Assembly: GCA_039030075.1 (NCBI GenBank)
Contig: JBCCEW010000008.1
Coordinates: 62,001 to 126,000 of the forward strand
Direction: 5' to 3'
Source: Myxococcota bacterium
GTDB lineage: Bacteria; Myxococcota_A; UBA9160; SMWR01
DNA: 64,000 nucleotides
The notes below the pieces were generated by a model. The model saw only the letters and a list, made by a program, of their open reading frames with translations. It ran no database searches and was not told the DNA's origin. Shown here in pieces: positions 44,635 to 53,708 of the stretch (position 1 is the first letter of the stretch; each line of letters begins with the position of its first letter). The translations under genes and the position numbers were made by a program.

Positions 44635-45888
44635 ATGCGTATGCCGTGCGGGCGCTGGGGGCGCTTGCGCGACCGGATCCTTGTGGCTTCGGTCGGTTTC
44701 TGGGCGGGGATCATCGCGACGTCGGTCGAAGCGGCCGTCGAGTATCGCACCGGCGTGGACGCCGTGTCGTTCGCTTGGGACGAAGCCAGCGGGGAGCCCG
44801 ATGGCTACCTCGTCTCGGTGTCGCGCAACGATGCCACGCCGCTTCGCGAGTCGTTCAGCACGACGCCGAGCGTGACGATTCCCGTCGTACCGGGCGAGCG
44901 CATCGCCGTTTCCGTCCAGGCGTTTCGCTACGAACCGAACGGGACGTTCAGCGTGGGGCCCGAGTCGGTGCTTTCCGACCAGCTGGTGATCCTGGCTGCG
45001 CCGCAGTTCGATGCCGGCGGCAGCTGGCTGCTCTACTGCTGGACGTGCGCAGGGCTGGAACGGCGACCCGTGGCGCGCGCGGATACCGTCGCGACTTCGG
45101 TCACGGTCCCGGCGCCGCCCTGGTGGCCGATCGGTCGCGCGGATCTGGGGCCGGGCGGGGAGCATCTCGTCTGGCGCAACCTCGCGACGGGCGAGTTCGA
45201 CGTCTGGGACGCGAACAGCCTCGAGCCCGTGCCGGGCGGACGAGCCTCGGGGCCGGTCGATGCACGCTTCGGCGGCGCGGCGGACGTCGATGGCGATGGT
45301 CGCGACGAACTCTTCTGGCAGGATCTCTCCGCGGGCCGCGTCGAGGTGTGGGGATGGGAGCAGGGTCGGCTCGTCCGCGAAGCGACCTGGCCCGCGGCGT
45401 ACAACGCCTTGCTCGAAGCGGTCGTGGACCTCACGGGAGATGGCGTCGCCGAGCTCGTCTGGTTCGATCGCTACGGCAATCGACGCCGCATCACGGCGTG
45501 GGAGCTCGACGGTCTCGACGGGCCGCGGAGCGGTTTCGTGATCACGGCGGGGTTCGACTCGGCCTGGACCCTGCCCGACGTCGCGGACTACGACGGAGAT
45601 GGCGATCCGGACCTGCTGCTCGAGCGCGCCGGGGGGCTCTGGGTGGCGTTCCTGCGAGCCGGGCGCGCCGAGGCCTACCGCGCGCTTCCCGCCTCTCCCG
45701 GAGACGAAGACCGGCAGGTCGTCGGGTCGATGGACCTGCTCGGAGGGCCAGGGGTCGAGATCGTGCTCCAAGACCCCACCTCGAGTGAGATCCAGGTGCT
45801 GTTGCCCGAGGTGATGGACGCTCCCGCCCGGGTCTCCGTCCTGCACCCCGGGCCGGCCTGGCAGGTGATCGACGTCCAACCCTTCTGA
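44635..45888 (+). CDS. Secreted FG-GAP/VCBS-repeat protein
   Basis: 417 residues from the ATG at 44635, 4 bases after GGGAGG. A signal peptide (ILVASVGFWAGIIATSVEA) is followed by a fibronectin-III-like part (about 38-105: EYRTGVDAVSFAWDEASGE, then VSVQAFRYEPNG) and four repeats with calcium-binding-type loops: DVDGDGRDEL, DLTGDGVAEL, DYDGDGDPDL and a degenerate DLLGGPGVEI. Such repeats form integrin-like beta-propellers in exported proteins. It has no C-terminal sorting tail, so it is not an obvious substrate of the exosortase encoded next. Confidence 0.85.
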   Translation: MRMPCGRWGRLRDRILVASVGFWAGIIATSVEAAVEYRTGVDAVSFAWDEASGEPDGYLVSVSRNDATPLRESFSTTPSVTIPVVPGERIAVSVQAFRYEPNGTFSVGPESVLSDQLVILAAPQFDAGGSWLLYCWTCAGLERRPVARADTVATSVTVPAPPWWPIGRADLGPGGEHLVWRNLATGEFDVWDANSLEPVPGGRASGPVDARFGGAADVDGDGRDELFWQDLSAGRVEVWGWEQGRLVREATWPAAYNALLEAVVDLTGDGVAELVWFDRYGNRRRITAWELDGLDGPRSGFVITAGFDSAWTLPDVADYDGDGDPDLLLERAGGLWVAFLRAGRAEAYRALPASPGDEDRQVVGSMDLLGGPGVEIVLQDPTSSEIQVLLPEVMDAPARVSVLHPGPAWQVIDVQPF

Positions 45889-45992
45889 TCCTCCCAGCGC
45901 GCGAGAGCGCTGCGTTCGGGCGCCTGGCGGCCCGTTCGCGGCGGCTCGCGATCCGTCTCCGCGCCCCGGACCGGGACCGGTATGCTGTTCCC

Positions 45993-46541
45993 GTGCTGGA
46001 AAGGTCGTTGGAACGTCTGCGCGAATCCTGGGGGGCGCCGCGCGTGGCCCTGGCAGGCTTCGTGTTGCGCTTCCTGTTCTTCCTCTGGGTCTTCTCCACG
46101 GCCGTGCTGCGCATTCCCGACGCGGTGCACCTGAAGCTCCAGGAAGGCACGGCGATCCTGGAGTACGGGTTGATGTCGCTCTTCACCGACCGGGTGACCC
46201 GCCACTCGAACGTCTTGATCTATGACGGGTTCGGCGTCGAGATCGTGGCGGAGTGCTTCGGGCTGCTCGAGATGGCGATCTACTCGGCCGCGGTGCTCGC
46301 CTTCGCCACTACCTGGCGGAAACGCGCGATCGGTATCGGCGTTGGCGTTCCCATCATCTTCTTCTTCAACTTCACCCGCATCCTGATGCTCGTGATCGTG
46401 GGCCGCTACTCGCGCGCGCTCTTCGACTTCGCGCACCTGTACTTCTGGCAGGCCACCCTGATCGTGGTGATCACGGCACTCTGGCTGCTCTGGGTTCGCT
46501 ACGTGGTGCGCGATGAAACGGGCCCTGTGGTTCACGCTTAA
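45993..46541 (+). CDS. Short exosortase/archaeosortase family transpeptidase (XrtH-like)
   Basis: 182 residues from a GTG 6 bases after TATGCT. About five to six transmembrane helices. The catalytic residues of the family are all visible: C88 in VAECFGLLEM, R129 in FFNFTRILML and H148 in FDFAHLYFW. Exosortases cut C-terminal PEP-CTERM-type signals in the inner membrane and attach proteins to envelope polysaccharide. Short length and a small membrane protein directly downstream resemble the XrtH arrangement; the subtype is an inference. Ends 29 bases inside the next gene. Confidence 0.85.
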   Translation: MLERSLERLRESWGAPRVALAGFVLRFLFFLWVFSTAVLRIPDAVHLKLQEGTAILEYGLMSLFTDRVTRHSNVLIYDGFGVEIVAECFGLLEMAIYSAAVLAFATTWRKRAIGIGVGVPIIFFFNFTRILMLVIVGRYSRALFDFAHLYFWQATLIVVITALWLLWVRYVVRDETGPVVHA

Positions 46542-46980
46542 GTTCCTGGCCATCACGATCCCCATGACCTGGCTGTGGTGGATCGGCGGCAAGGAGTACT
46601 ACGGGCGCTTCTTCAGCCTGACGGCGAATTGGATCTACGAGGGCGTCGGCCTCGAGAGCATTCGCGGAGTCGCGCGCGAGCGGTACATCAACTACGTGCC
46701 GTTCATCGCGCTGATGATTCTCACGCCCGGCTTGGAGCTCGCGCGGCGCTGGGGACGGCTCGGCCTGGGCGTGGTGCTGATCTACGTCTCGCACCTGGTG
46801 GTAAACGCGTTGGGGCCGAGGCAGGGGCCCGACTGGAGCCTGCCCACGAGTCTCGCGATCGTCTGCGACGCGCTGCCCTTCGTGCTGTGGGCGATTCTCG
46901 CGCGCGAGTTCGTGGGGAACGCCGTGCTGCGCGCCTTGGGGGAAACCCCGGAGGAGCCCGAGGCGCCTGACTCGGCCTGA
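46513..46980 (+). CDS. Small membrane protein, likely exosortase partner
   Basis: 155 residues. N-terminal helix ([21 protein letters not shown]), a periplasmic stretch ([20 protein letters not shown]), then three more helices ([50 protein letters not shown]). The 29-base overlap with the exosortase gene implies coupled translation, and exosortase loci of the H type are known to carry such a partner. No catalytic motif is visible. The C-terminus is acidic. Confidence 0.72.
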   Translation: MKRALWFTLKFLAITIPMTWLWWIGGKEYYGRFFSLTANWIYEGVGLESIRGVARERYINYVPFIALMILTPGLELARRWGRLGLGVVLIYVSHLVVNALGPRQGPDWSLPTSLAIVCDALPFVLWAILAREFVGNAVLRALGETPEEPEAPDSA

Positions 46981-47030
46981 TCTCGCCTCGCCTCGGCACG
47001 GCGGATATGCTGGCGCGAGGGGGACGAGAG

Positions 47031-48422
47031 TTGAGCGAAGTCGTTTCGGTGAAAGGGGTGCTGGGACGCGAGGCCGCTGGCGGCACCGTTCGTGTGCAGG
47101 GCTGGCTCCGCACAACCCGCCACTCGAAGGGAGTGTCGTTCCTGGAAGTGAACGACGGCTCGTGCATGGCCGGGCTCCAGGTGGTGGCCGAACCCGGCCT
47201 CGCCAACTACGAGAGCGAAGTGCGCACGCTCGGCACTGGCTGCGCCGTCGAAGTCGAGGGAGAGGTCGTCGACTCCCCGGGAAAGGGGCAGCGCTTCGAG
47301 CTCCACGCCCGCGAGGTGCGGCTCGTCGGAGCGGTCGAAGACGGCTATCCGCTCCAGAAGAAACGGCATTCCTTCGAGTTCCTGCGGACGATCGCCCACC
47401 TCCGCCCGCGCACGAACACCCTGGGAGCGGTACTGCGCGTACGCAACGCCGTCTCTCACGCGATTCATGGCTTCTTCCAGGAGCGCGACTTCGTCTACCT
47501 CCACACGCCGATCGTCACCACCTCGGATGCGGAAGGGGCCGGCGAGCTGTTTCGCGTGTCGACGCTCGATGCGAAGAACCCGCCGCGCGACGACGCCGGA
47601 GACGTCGATTGGTCCGAGGATTTCTTCGGGCGACAGGCGTTTCTCACGGTGTCGGGTCAGCTCGAAGCCGAGATCGGCGCGCTGGCCCTGAGCCGCGTCT
47701 ACACCTTTGGTCCGACCTTTCGCGCCGAGAACTCGAACACGAGCCGGCACCTCGCCGAGTTCTGGATGGTCGAGCCCGAGATGGCTTTCTGCGATCTCCA
47801 GGGCGACATGGACCTCGCCGAGGCGTTCCTGAAGCACGTTCTCGCGGAAACCCTCGATCGCTGCGCGGAGGACTTCGCCTTCTTCAACCAGCGCATCGAC
47901 GACACGGTGCTGCCGACGCTCGAGCACATCATCGACTCGCCCTTCGAGCGCATGACCTACACCGAGGCGATCGACGTCCTCGAGCGATCAGGGAAGGACT
48001 TCGAGTTCCCGGTGAAGTGGGGTGTCGATCTCCAGAGCGAGCACGAACGCTATCTGGCCGAGGAGCACGTCGGACGGCCACTAATCGTCACCGACTATCC
48101 GGCGAGCATCAAGGCGTTCTACATGTACCGGAACGACGACGAGAAGACGGTGCGGGCGATGGACGTGCTGGTGCCCAAGGTGGGCGAGATCATCGGCGGC
48201 TCGCAGCGGGAGCACCGAACCGACGTCTTGCGTGATCGCATCGTCGCGTCCGGGCTCGATCCGGCGGACTACGGCTGGTACCTGGATCTGCGTCGTTACG
48301 GAAGCGTGCCCCACGCGGGTTTCGGGCTCGGCTTCGAGCGCGTCGTCCAGTTCATGACGGGGATGAAGAACATCCGCGATGTGATTCCGTTCCCGCGCGT
48401 TCCGGGCTACGCCGAGTTCTGA
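47031..48422 (+). CDS. asnS: Asparaginyl-tRNA synthetase
   Basis: 463 residues if started at the TTG at 47031, which aligns with the normal N-terminus ([10 protein letters not shown]) and has GAGGGGGA upstream. The in-frame ATG at 47007 lies inside a probable -10 box (TATGCT, 47006-47011) and is less likely. An OB-fold anticodon-binding domain ([21 protein letters not shown]) precedes the class II catalytic core: motif 2 [19 protein letters not shown] and motif 3 [17 protein letters not shown]. It charges tRNA-Asn directly. Confidence 0.95.
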   Translation: MSEVVSVKGVLGREAAGGTVRVQGWLRTTRHSKGVSFLEVNDGSCMAGLQVVAEPGLANYESEVRTLGTGCAVEVEGEVVDSPGKGQRFELHAREVRLVGAVEDGYPLQKKRHSFEFLRTIAHLRPRTNTLGAVLRVRNAVSHAIHGFFQERDFVYLHTPIVTTSDAEGAGELFRVSTLDAKNPPRDDAGDVDWSEDFFGRQAFLTVSGQLEAEIGALALSRVYTFGPTFRAENSNTSRHLAEFWMVEPEMAFCDLQGDMDLAEAFLKHVLAETLDRCAEDFAFFNQRIDDTVLPTLEHIIDSPFERMTYTEAIDVLERSGKDFEFPVKWGVDLQSEHERYLAEEHVGRPLIVTDYPASIKAFYMYRNDDEKTVRAMDVLVPKVGEIIGGSQREHRTDVLRDRIVASGLDPADYGWYLDLRRYGSVPHAGFGLGFERVVQFMTGMKNIRDVIPFPRVPGYAEF

Positions 48423-48534
48423 GCTAGCAGGTTGCTGAAGAATCCTGGACCGAGCCACGCGAGCGTGTTCCGGGAACGAAGAAGGCGGCCGGAAGACGCC
48501 GCGTGTCGGCGGGAATGGGTCCTTCGCCAGTCGG

Positions 48535-49548
48535 CTAGGCGGCGCAAACGAAGTCCGCGCCCTCCCGCCACCCGGCGCGCGCCAGGAAGGCGCGAATCCG
48601 GGCACGCGCCTCGGCTCCAGCGACCGAAACGATCAGGGGCAGGCGCCCTGGCGGGCCCAACCGCGCGGGAGCCACGACCGGCGCGTCTGCGATGCGTTGA
48701 CCCAGGCGCCTGGGGTGGATGTCGACGATGCGTTCCGGGCGCCGCCCGCATTCCGCGAGTGCGCGGGCGAGGTCGCGACCGGTTCCGCCATACCCCCACA
48801 AGAGGTAGGTCTGGCCGCGCGCGAGGAAGCCGTCGGCGAGGAAGCGGGCCTTGCAGGCCGTGAAGCGCGCCGCCGTGTAGCGGACGTCGGTCTGCGACAA
48901 GCGCTCTGGACCGTGGCGCCAGCCGAGCAGTCGTCGCGGCACGATGCCGAGGGTGTGCCCCGCTGCCAGCAGGCGGAGCACGAGGTCGTAGTCTTCCGGC
49001 CAGCCGCGGTCGCGGTAGCCGAAGTCGCGCAGCAGCCCGGTGCGCAACAGCAGACTCGGATGGGGCAGGGGGCACTCGACGGTGGATTCGCGGCGCACGT
49101 CTTCGGGCGTGCAAATCGCCGAAAGCCATTCCTCGTAGGCGCGCATCCCGGGGCCGAGCGCGCGGCGCGGGAACAATCGGACGTGGCAGCCGACGCCCGC
49201 CCAGCCTGGCGCCCCGTCGAGGGTGTCGCATTGGAGGCGCAGGCGCGCGCGGTGCATCCAGTCGTCGGCGTCCAGGCGCGCGACGAGGGGGGCACGGCAG
49301 GCGTCGAGCCCCCGATTGAGCGCCGGCGTGATGCCCTCGCGAGGGCCGCGCAGCGACCGGATCCGGGGATCGCTCCGCGCGAAGTCGGCGACGATGTCGG
49401 CACTGGCGTCGCTGCTGCCGTCATCGACCACGACGCATTCCCAGTTGGCTTCGGTCTGGCGCTGCACGCTTCGCAAGCAGCTTCCGAGGGTCGGGGCCGC
49501 GTCGCGCACCGGAATCAGCACCGACACCCGCGGCGTGCTCGCGGTCAC
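48535..49548 (-). CDS. GT2 glycosyltransferase with C-terminal Rossmann-like domain
   Basis: 337 residues from a GTG overlapping the upstream stop. The GT-A part has VSVLIPVRDAAPTLGSCL, VVVDDGSSDASADI, and the metal-binding DAD in VARLDADDWM, then GYRDRGWPEDYDLVLRL. Residues from about 245 (TYLLWGYGGTGRDLARALAE...IVDIHPRRLGQRI) form a separate GxGxxG domain like the C-terminal part of sugar C-methyltransferases, an unusual fusion. The substrate is unknown; surface glycan synthesis is likely. Confidence 0.85.
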   Translation of the reverse strand: MTASTPRVSVLIPVRDAAPTLGSCLRSVQRQTEANWECVVVDDGSSDASADIVADFARSDPRIRSLRGPREGITPALNRGLDACRAPLVARLDADDWMHRARLRLQCDTLDGAPGWAGVGCHVRLFPRRALGPGMRAYEEWLSAICTPEDVRRESTVECPLPHPSLLLRTGLLRDFGYRDRGWPEDYDLVLRLLAAGHTLGIVPRRLLGWRHGPERLSQTDVRYTAARFTACKARFLADGFLARGQTYLLWGYGGTGRDLARALAECGRRPERIVDIHPRRLGQRIADAPVVAPARLGPPGRLPLIVSVAGAEARARIRAFLARAGWREGADFVCAA

Positions 49549-51554
49549 GAGGCGTCGACGAAGATCGGGCTCGACCAGGCCGCGCCGCCGTCGACCTGCA
49601 CGACGCGCACGTAGAGGTACTCCCCTTCGCGCAGCCCTTCGAGGGGTCGGTGGACACGGGCCTCGCGCTCGCCTTCCGGCAGGTCGAGGCGGTCGTACAC
49701 CACGCCACTGCGAATGAGATCGATGTGCTCGAGCGGGGCGGTCCCGATCACTTCGACGTAGAGCGATGCCTCGGTTCCCAAGCGACCGAGGGAATGGGTT
49801 CTGCCCATGCCCGTCCCGCCGAGTGCGGCGCGCAGGACGATGCGCGGCCCATTCGTGGCGTAGACGCGCCGCTCGCGCAGGGCCCGCAGGACCGACGGGC
49901 GCGTGCGTTCCTCGGCGAGGATCGCGGCGACACCGCCGTTCACCGGGTCGCGCTCGAAGGTCCCCGGGTGGCCGTCGTGGCGATCGCCGCTGCCGACGAA
50001 GCCGAGCCGGTAGCCCCGATCGAGGGCGTCCCGCGCGAAGTGTCCCTCGCGGGCGTTGCGGATCAGGCCGGGGCTGTCCGCGGCTTCGCTGCTGCCGTGG
50101 ACCGAAACGATCTCGACCAGGGTCTCGAAGCGCGGGTCCGGCGGAATCGTCCAGTCGATCGGGACGGGCCCGCCCGCCGGGTGGTGCGCCACCGTCATGG
50201 TGGTTTCGGGATCGAGCGCCTCCCAGAGTTCTCCCGGCTCGTCGGTCTTCTCGTCGACCGAGTCGACCAGAAAGCCGGTGTCTTCGAAGAACAACACGTG
50301 ACGGTGCCCGAAGATCCAGTTGGTCCACTCGAAGCCGAGCAGGGTCACGAAGCGGCCGGGGTCGTGGAACCGCTTCGTTTGGGCCTGGATCTCCTGCCAG
50401 TGATCCGGCGACTCGACCAGCGGCTCCATGCCCCAGTGGTCGTGGTCGGTGAGCGAGACGACATCGAGGCCAGACACGTCCCGGGCGTAGCGGAAGTACT
50501 CGTCGGGTCGGCCCGTGCCGTCGGAGAAGTTCGAGTGTCCGTGGAGGTCGCCCCAGAGAATGCGCGGGCCGCTCTCCGCGACGATCAGCGGGTTGCTCCA
50601 GGCTTCGATCTCTTCGAAGCGGACGTGGAGGCGGTAGGTGCCCGCCGTGCGAGCGCGGCCCTCCACGCGCACCACGCCCCGATCCGCGTCGCGGAACACC
50701 GCGCGTTCCGGCAGCTCGAGGCCCGTCGGCGTCGTGACGAAGTGCACCGGCCCGCTCGCTTCGACGCCCGCGTTGTCCGCGCCATCGAGCAACGCCAACC
50801 GGACGGGAAACGCTTCGCCCGGGCGCACGACCGAAGGCACCGTCACCCGGAGCCGGGCCACCGCAGCAGCGCGGACGTCGATGGTCGGCGAATCGACGAT
50901 CAGCTTGCGAACCCCGTCGCCATCCCCGTCGACGCCGAACCAGAAGGTCGACGCGCGTTCCGCGTAGCGATCGGGGAGGGCGGCTCCGGTCTCCGCGCCG
51001 TAGTCGATTTCCAGCCGGTCACCGGGGGCGAGGGCGCGTCCCGTGATGGTGATCGAGAGCAGGCCCTCTCCGGCGGTCTCCGCGCGCACGCGCAGGGTGT
51101 CGGGAACCGTTCGAATCACCGTGTATCCCGGCAACGACGGGTAGTCGACCTGGGGCGTGCTCCAGCCCCAGTACGGTGAAACCTGGAGCAGGACGGCACC
51201 GCCGGTGGCGATGCCGAGCGGACCCGCCTCGTAGATCAAACGGAAGCGTTCCGGGGTTCCTACCCGGGCATAGGGCGGTGTCTGTTCGTCCCGCTCGAGT
51301 CGAGCGGTTCCGCCCCCGTCGGACGGATGAAAGCGGGCGCGAGCGTCCACGCCCTCACGCAGCACTTCCACGACGTCCCAACGGGCGCCGGGCGGGCCCT
51401 CGCGGACGAGCGGGGTCGCCTCGCCGGACGGGGGCCCAGCGGTCGGCGGAGGGGCCGTCTCGTTCGAGCAGCCAAGAACGCAGCAGAGGGCCAGCGCCAG
51501 ACGGACGCGGCGGACGATCGGAGCGCCCGGGCGGTGGGCAGGGCAGGGGGGCAT
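49545..51554 (-). CDS. PHP-domain (DUF3604-like) lipoprotein
   Basis: 669 residues. Lipobox CCVLGC puts the lipidated cysteine at about 29. The first ~330 residues are beta-rich (two or three immunoglobulin-like parts). The catalytic half begins ILWGDLHGHSNFSDG and continues LTDHDHWG, FEWTNWIFGHRHVLFF, VAHHPAGG and GSGDRHDGHPG, the metal-binding histidines and aspartates of a PHP-type phosphoesterase. So it is a periplasmic or surface metallo-hydrolase of unknown substrate, perhaps a phosphodiester in a glycan. Coupled to the GT2 gene downstream. Confidence 0.85.
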   Translation of the reverse strand: MPPCPAHRPGAPIVRRVRLALALCCVLGCSNETAPPPTAGPPSGEATPLVREGPPGARWDVVEVLREGVDARARFHPSDGGGTARLERDEQTPPYARVGTPERFRLIYEAGPLGIATGGAVLLQVSPYWGWSTPQVDYPSLPGYTVIRTVPDTLRVRAETAGEGLLSITITGRALAPGDRLEIDYGAETGAALPDRYAERASTFWFGVDGDGDGVRKLIVDSPTIDVRAAAVARLRVTVPSVVRPGEAFPVRLALLDGADNAGVEASGPVHFVTTPTGLELPERAVFRDADRGVVRVEGRARTAGTYRLHVRFEEIEAWSNPLIVAESGPRILWGDLHGHSNFSDGTGRPDEYFRYARDVSGLDVVSLTDHDHWGMEPLVESPDHWQEIQAQTKRFHDPGRFVTLLGFEWTNWIFGHRHVLFFEDTGFLVDSVDEKTDEPGELWEALDPETTMTVAHHPAGGPVPIDWTIPPDPRFETLVEIVSVHGSSEAADSPGLIRNAREGHFARDALDRGYRLGFVGSGDRHDGHPGTFERDPVNGGVAAILAEERTRPSVLRALRERRVYATNGPRIVLRAALGGTGMGRTHSLGRLGTEASLYVEVIGTAPLEHIDLIRSGVVYDRLDLPEGEREARVHRPLEGLREGEYLYVRVVQVDGGAAWSSPIFVDAS

Positions 51555-51698
51555 CTCGGACTCAGCAGGATAGCGTCGGGAAGCCGGCCCAGAGTCGCTC
51601 GCCGGCCACTTCGAGCTTCCGAAAACCTCAAGTGATACGTGAGGATGGCCGTTGTCCTAGCGTATCCGCATCTTCCCCCGGTGCGGCCAGGGAGCCTC

Positions 51699-53708
51699 AT
51701 GGCGGCGGACCAGAACACGCCTGCGAGAAACGCGACACCGATTCCGTGGTTCACGGGGTTGGCGGTGATCGCGTGCCTGGGTTTCTCGATCCACGCGAAG
51801 CTCCAGCAAGAAGTCGTGACCGCCGAGGCGAGCCAGGCGCTCGACACAGCGGTCGAGTACTGGACGCAGCACCCCTACCTCGAACCCGGCTCGGTCCTGC
51901 TCACGCGCATCGACCGTGCGTGGCTCGAGCGCGCCCGCGACGACTACGAACAGCGCCGCGCGCAACAGGGGTGGACCGATACGCCTCCCGCGATCCTGTT
52001 GCGGCGCCAGAAGATTCTCGACGATCACGTCGCCACGGGATTGCGCGGCGTTCGCGCGCTTCCGGCGCAGGGCGTGGCCGTCGTGCCGGATGACGGGCCC
52101 GCACCCTCCTGGCTCCTCCACCCCGGGCTCCATCCCAGCCTCGCGTTCCTGGCGGGCAACGCCTTCCTGTTGATCTTCCTCGGGCTCTACCTCGAACGGT
52201 CGCTCGGCCCCGCGCTCTACCTGACGAGCCTGGCGGGGATCACCGCGGCCGGAGCCGCCGCCTGGTGCTTCGCCTTCGAAGAGGTGGTGGGCTGGGGTCT
52301 CGTCGGGACCGCACCCCTGTGTGCGGGGCTGCTCGCCGCGTTCGCCGTGCGCTACGCCGATCGCGCACGCGACGGCTTCTACCCGGTCGGCCTCGTCTTG
52401 GGCACTGCCTGGTTGGTGTTGCCGCCGTGGCTGGGCAGCGATGCCTCGTTCACGTCGGTCGATGTGCTCACGAAGACCGCCGCGCCGGCGAGTACGGACG
52501 TGTACTGGGCCCTGCTCGGCGCCGCGGTGGCCGGTGTGACCTTCGCAATCGTCGCCCGCTTCGCGAAGGTCGACGGGGTCCGGACCGAAGTGTCCGGCTC
52601 GGTCGCCATGCGCCACCCGCTCTTCCGGCGCGCCCTGCGCGCCCAGGAAGGCGGACGTCCCCGCGAAGCCCTCGAACTCCTCGAGGAGCTGGTCCGAGAG
52701 GAGCCCGACCACTACGAGGGCGCTGTCCTGCTCTCGGATCTCTTGCGCGAGCTCGGGCGCCCCGAGGCGCCTTCTGCACTCCTGCACGTGATTCGCATCG
52801 AGCTGAAGCAGCACCACGCGACCTCGGCGATCGATCACTGGCGTGAACTCACCCAGCACGGTATTCCCGGCGAGATCAAGCCCGCCTTCCTCGTGTCGAT
52901 GGCGCTCTTGCTGCGCGAGAACAAGGAGCAGGAGGCGGCGATCACCGCGCTTCGCTGCGCGCTCGAGCGTTCCGACGACAGCGTCTCGCGCCACGTCGCG
53001 GCCCGCATCGCGCGGGCCGCCCGCGGCATCGACCACGAAGTGGCGGAAGTCGCGGCCTGGCGTGCGCTCGGCAGCATCGAGTTGGGTCTGCGGGAGCGTC
53101 AGGCCCTCGAGAGCCTGCTCGCCGAGGTCCTGCCCGCGCGCAAGGAGGAAGTGGCCCGGGCCGCGACGGTCGCGCCGCCCACGCCTGCGGCGAGTGCCCC
53201 CGACGCCGAGACGGGTGAAGCGGCGGCGCCCCGACCGGCGCCGATGAACGACGCGATCGATCTCGACCTTCCCGATCGAGGGATCGACGCGATCCTCGCC
53301 GTCCCCGTCGAGCTACGCGACGAGGGCCTCCAGATCCAGACGGCAGAGGGTCAGAAGAAGCTCGTGCGCTTCGATCGGATGGAAGCCATCGCCGTCGCAG
53401 CGGTCTCCGAGCTCGGACAGAAGCCGGTGATCCTGGTGGATGTGGTGCTCAACTGGATGACCACCGCGAACGAGACGCTGCGGGTGATCCGCCTGCGCGC
53501 GGATCGCTTCGATCCGCTGCGGCTGGTCGAGGCGCCTTCGCGGGTCGACGCGCTGCGCGAGACGGTGAAGCGGATGCTGGCGGCCTCGGGGGCGTTGCCG
53601 CTGCCCGACGAGCACGCCGCCCTGGGACGTCCCTTCGCCTCGTTCAGCGATCTCGAGACCTACCACCGCACGGTGCTGATGGTCGAGTCCGAAACCGCCA
53701 GCGACTAA
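51699..53708 (+). CDS. Rhomboid-like pseudoprotease fused to a TPR-like and a C-terminal beta domain
   Basis: 669 residues from the ATG at 51699 (AGGGAG 6 bases upstream). Residues ~138-290 follow the rhomboid plan: HPGLHPSLAFLAGNAFLLI (histidines and Asn of helix 2), GLYLERSLGPALYL, then GTAPLCAG at 203-210 where an active enzyme has GxSG. The Ser is thus missing, and the helix-6 His is not found (VYWALLGAAVAG). Residues ~305-480 are helical repeats (RALRAQEGGRPREALELLEEL) of TPR type. A Pro/Ala linker and a C-terminal ~130-residue strand-rich domain follow. It probably binds rather than cuts membrane clients. Confidence 0.82.
   Translation: MAADQNTPARNATPIPWFTGLAVIACLGFSIHAKLQQEVVTAEASQALDTAVEYWTQHPYLEPGSVLLTRIDRAWLERARDDYEQRRAQQGWTDTPPAILLRRQKILDDHVATGLRGVRALPAQGVAVVPDDGPAPSWLLHPGLHPSLAFLAGNAFLLIFLGLYLERSLGPALYLTSLAGITAAGAAAWCFAFEEVVGWGLVGTAPLCAGLLAAFAVRYADRARDGFYPVGLVLGTAWLVLPPWLGSDASFTSVDVLTKTAAPASTDVYWALLGAAVAGVTFAIVARFAKVDGVRTEVSGSVAMRHPLFRRALRAQEGGRPREALELLEELVREEPDHYEGAVLLSDLLRELGRPEAPSALLHVIRIELKQHHATSAIDHWRELTQHGIPGEIKPAFLVSMALLLRENKEQEAAITALRCALERSDDSVSRHVAARIARAARGIDHEVAEVAAWRALGSIELGLRERQALESLLAEVLPARKEEVARAATVAPPTPAASAPDAETGEAAAPRPAPMNDAIDLDLPDRGIDAILAVPVELRDEGLQIQTAEGQKKLVRFDRMEAIAVAAVSELGQKPVILVDVVLNWMTTANETLRVIRLRADRFDPLRLVEAPSRVDALRETVKRMLAASGALPLPDEHAALGRPFASFSDLETYHRTVLMVESETASD

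Noticed and set aside
44507-44875. A frame with a hydrophobic start (VLVTLLLLITVLEHGG) before and into the FG-GAP gene
   Set aside because: After the first ~45 codons it becomes an out-of-frame shadow of the FG-GAP gene. It could be a leader peptide, but there is no separate stop or ribosome site before the overlap.
48427-48443. GCAGGTTGCTGAAGAATC resembling ends of some IS elements
   Set aside because: Only one copy in the window, no partner inverted repeat, target duplication or transposase. A genome-wide repeat search would be needed.
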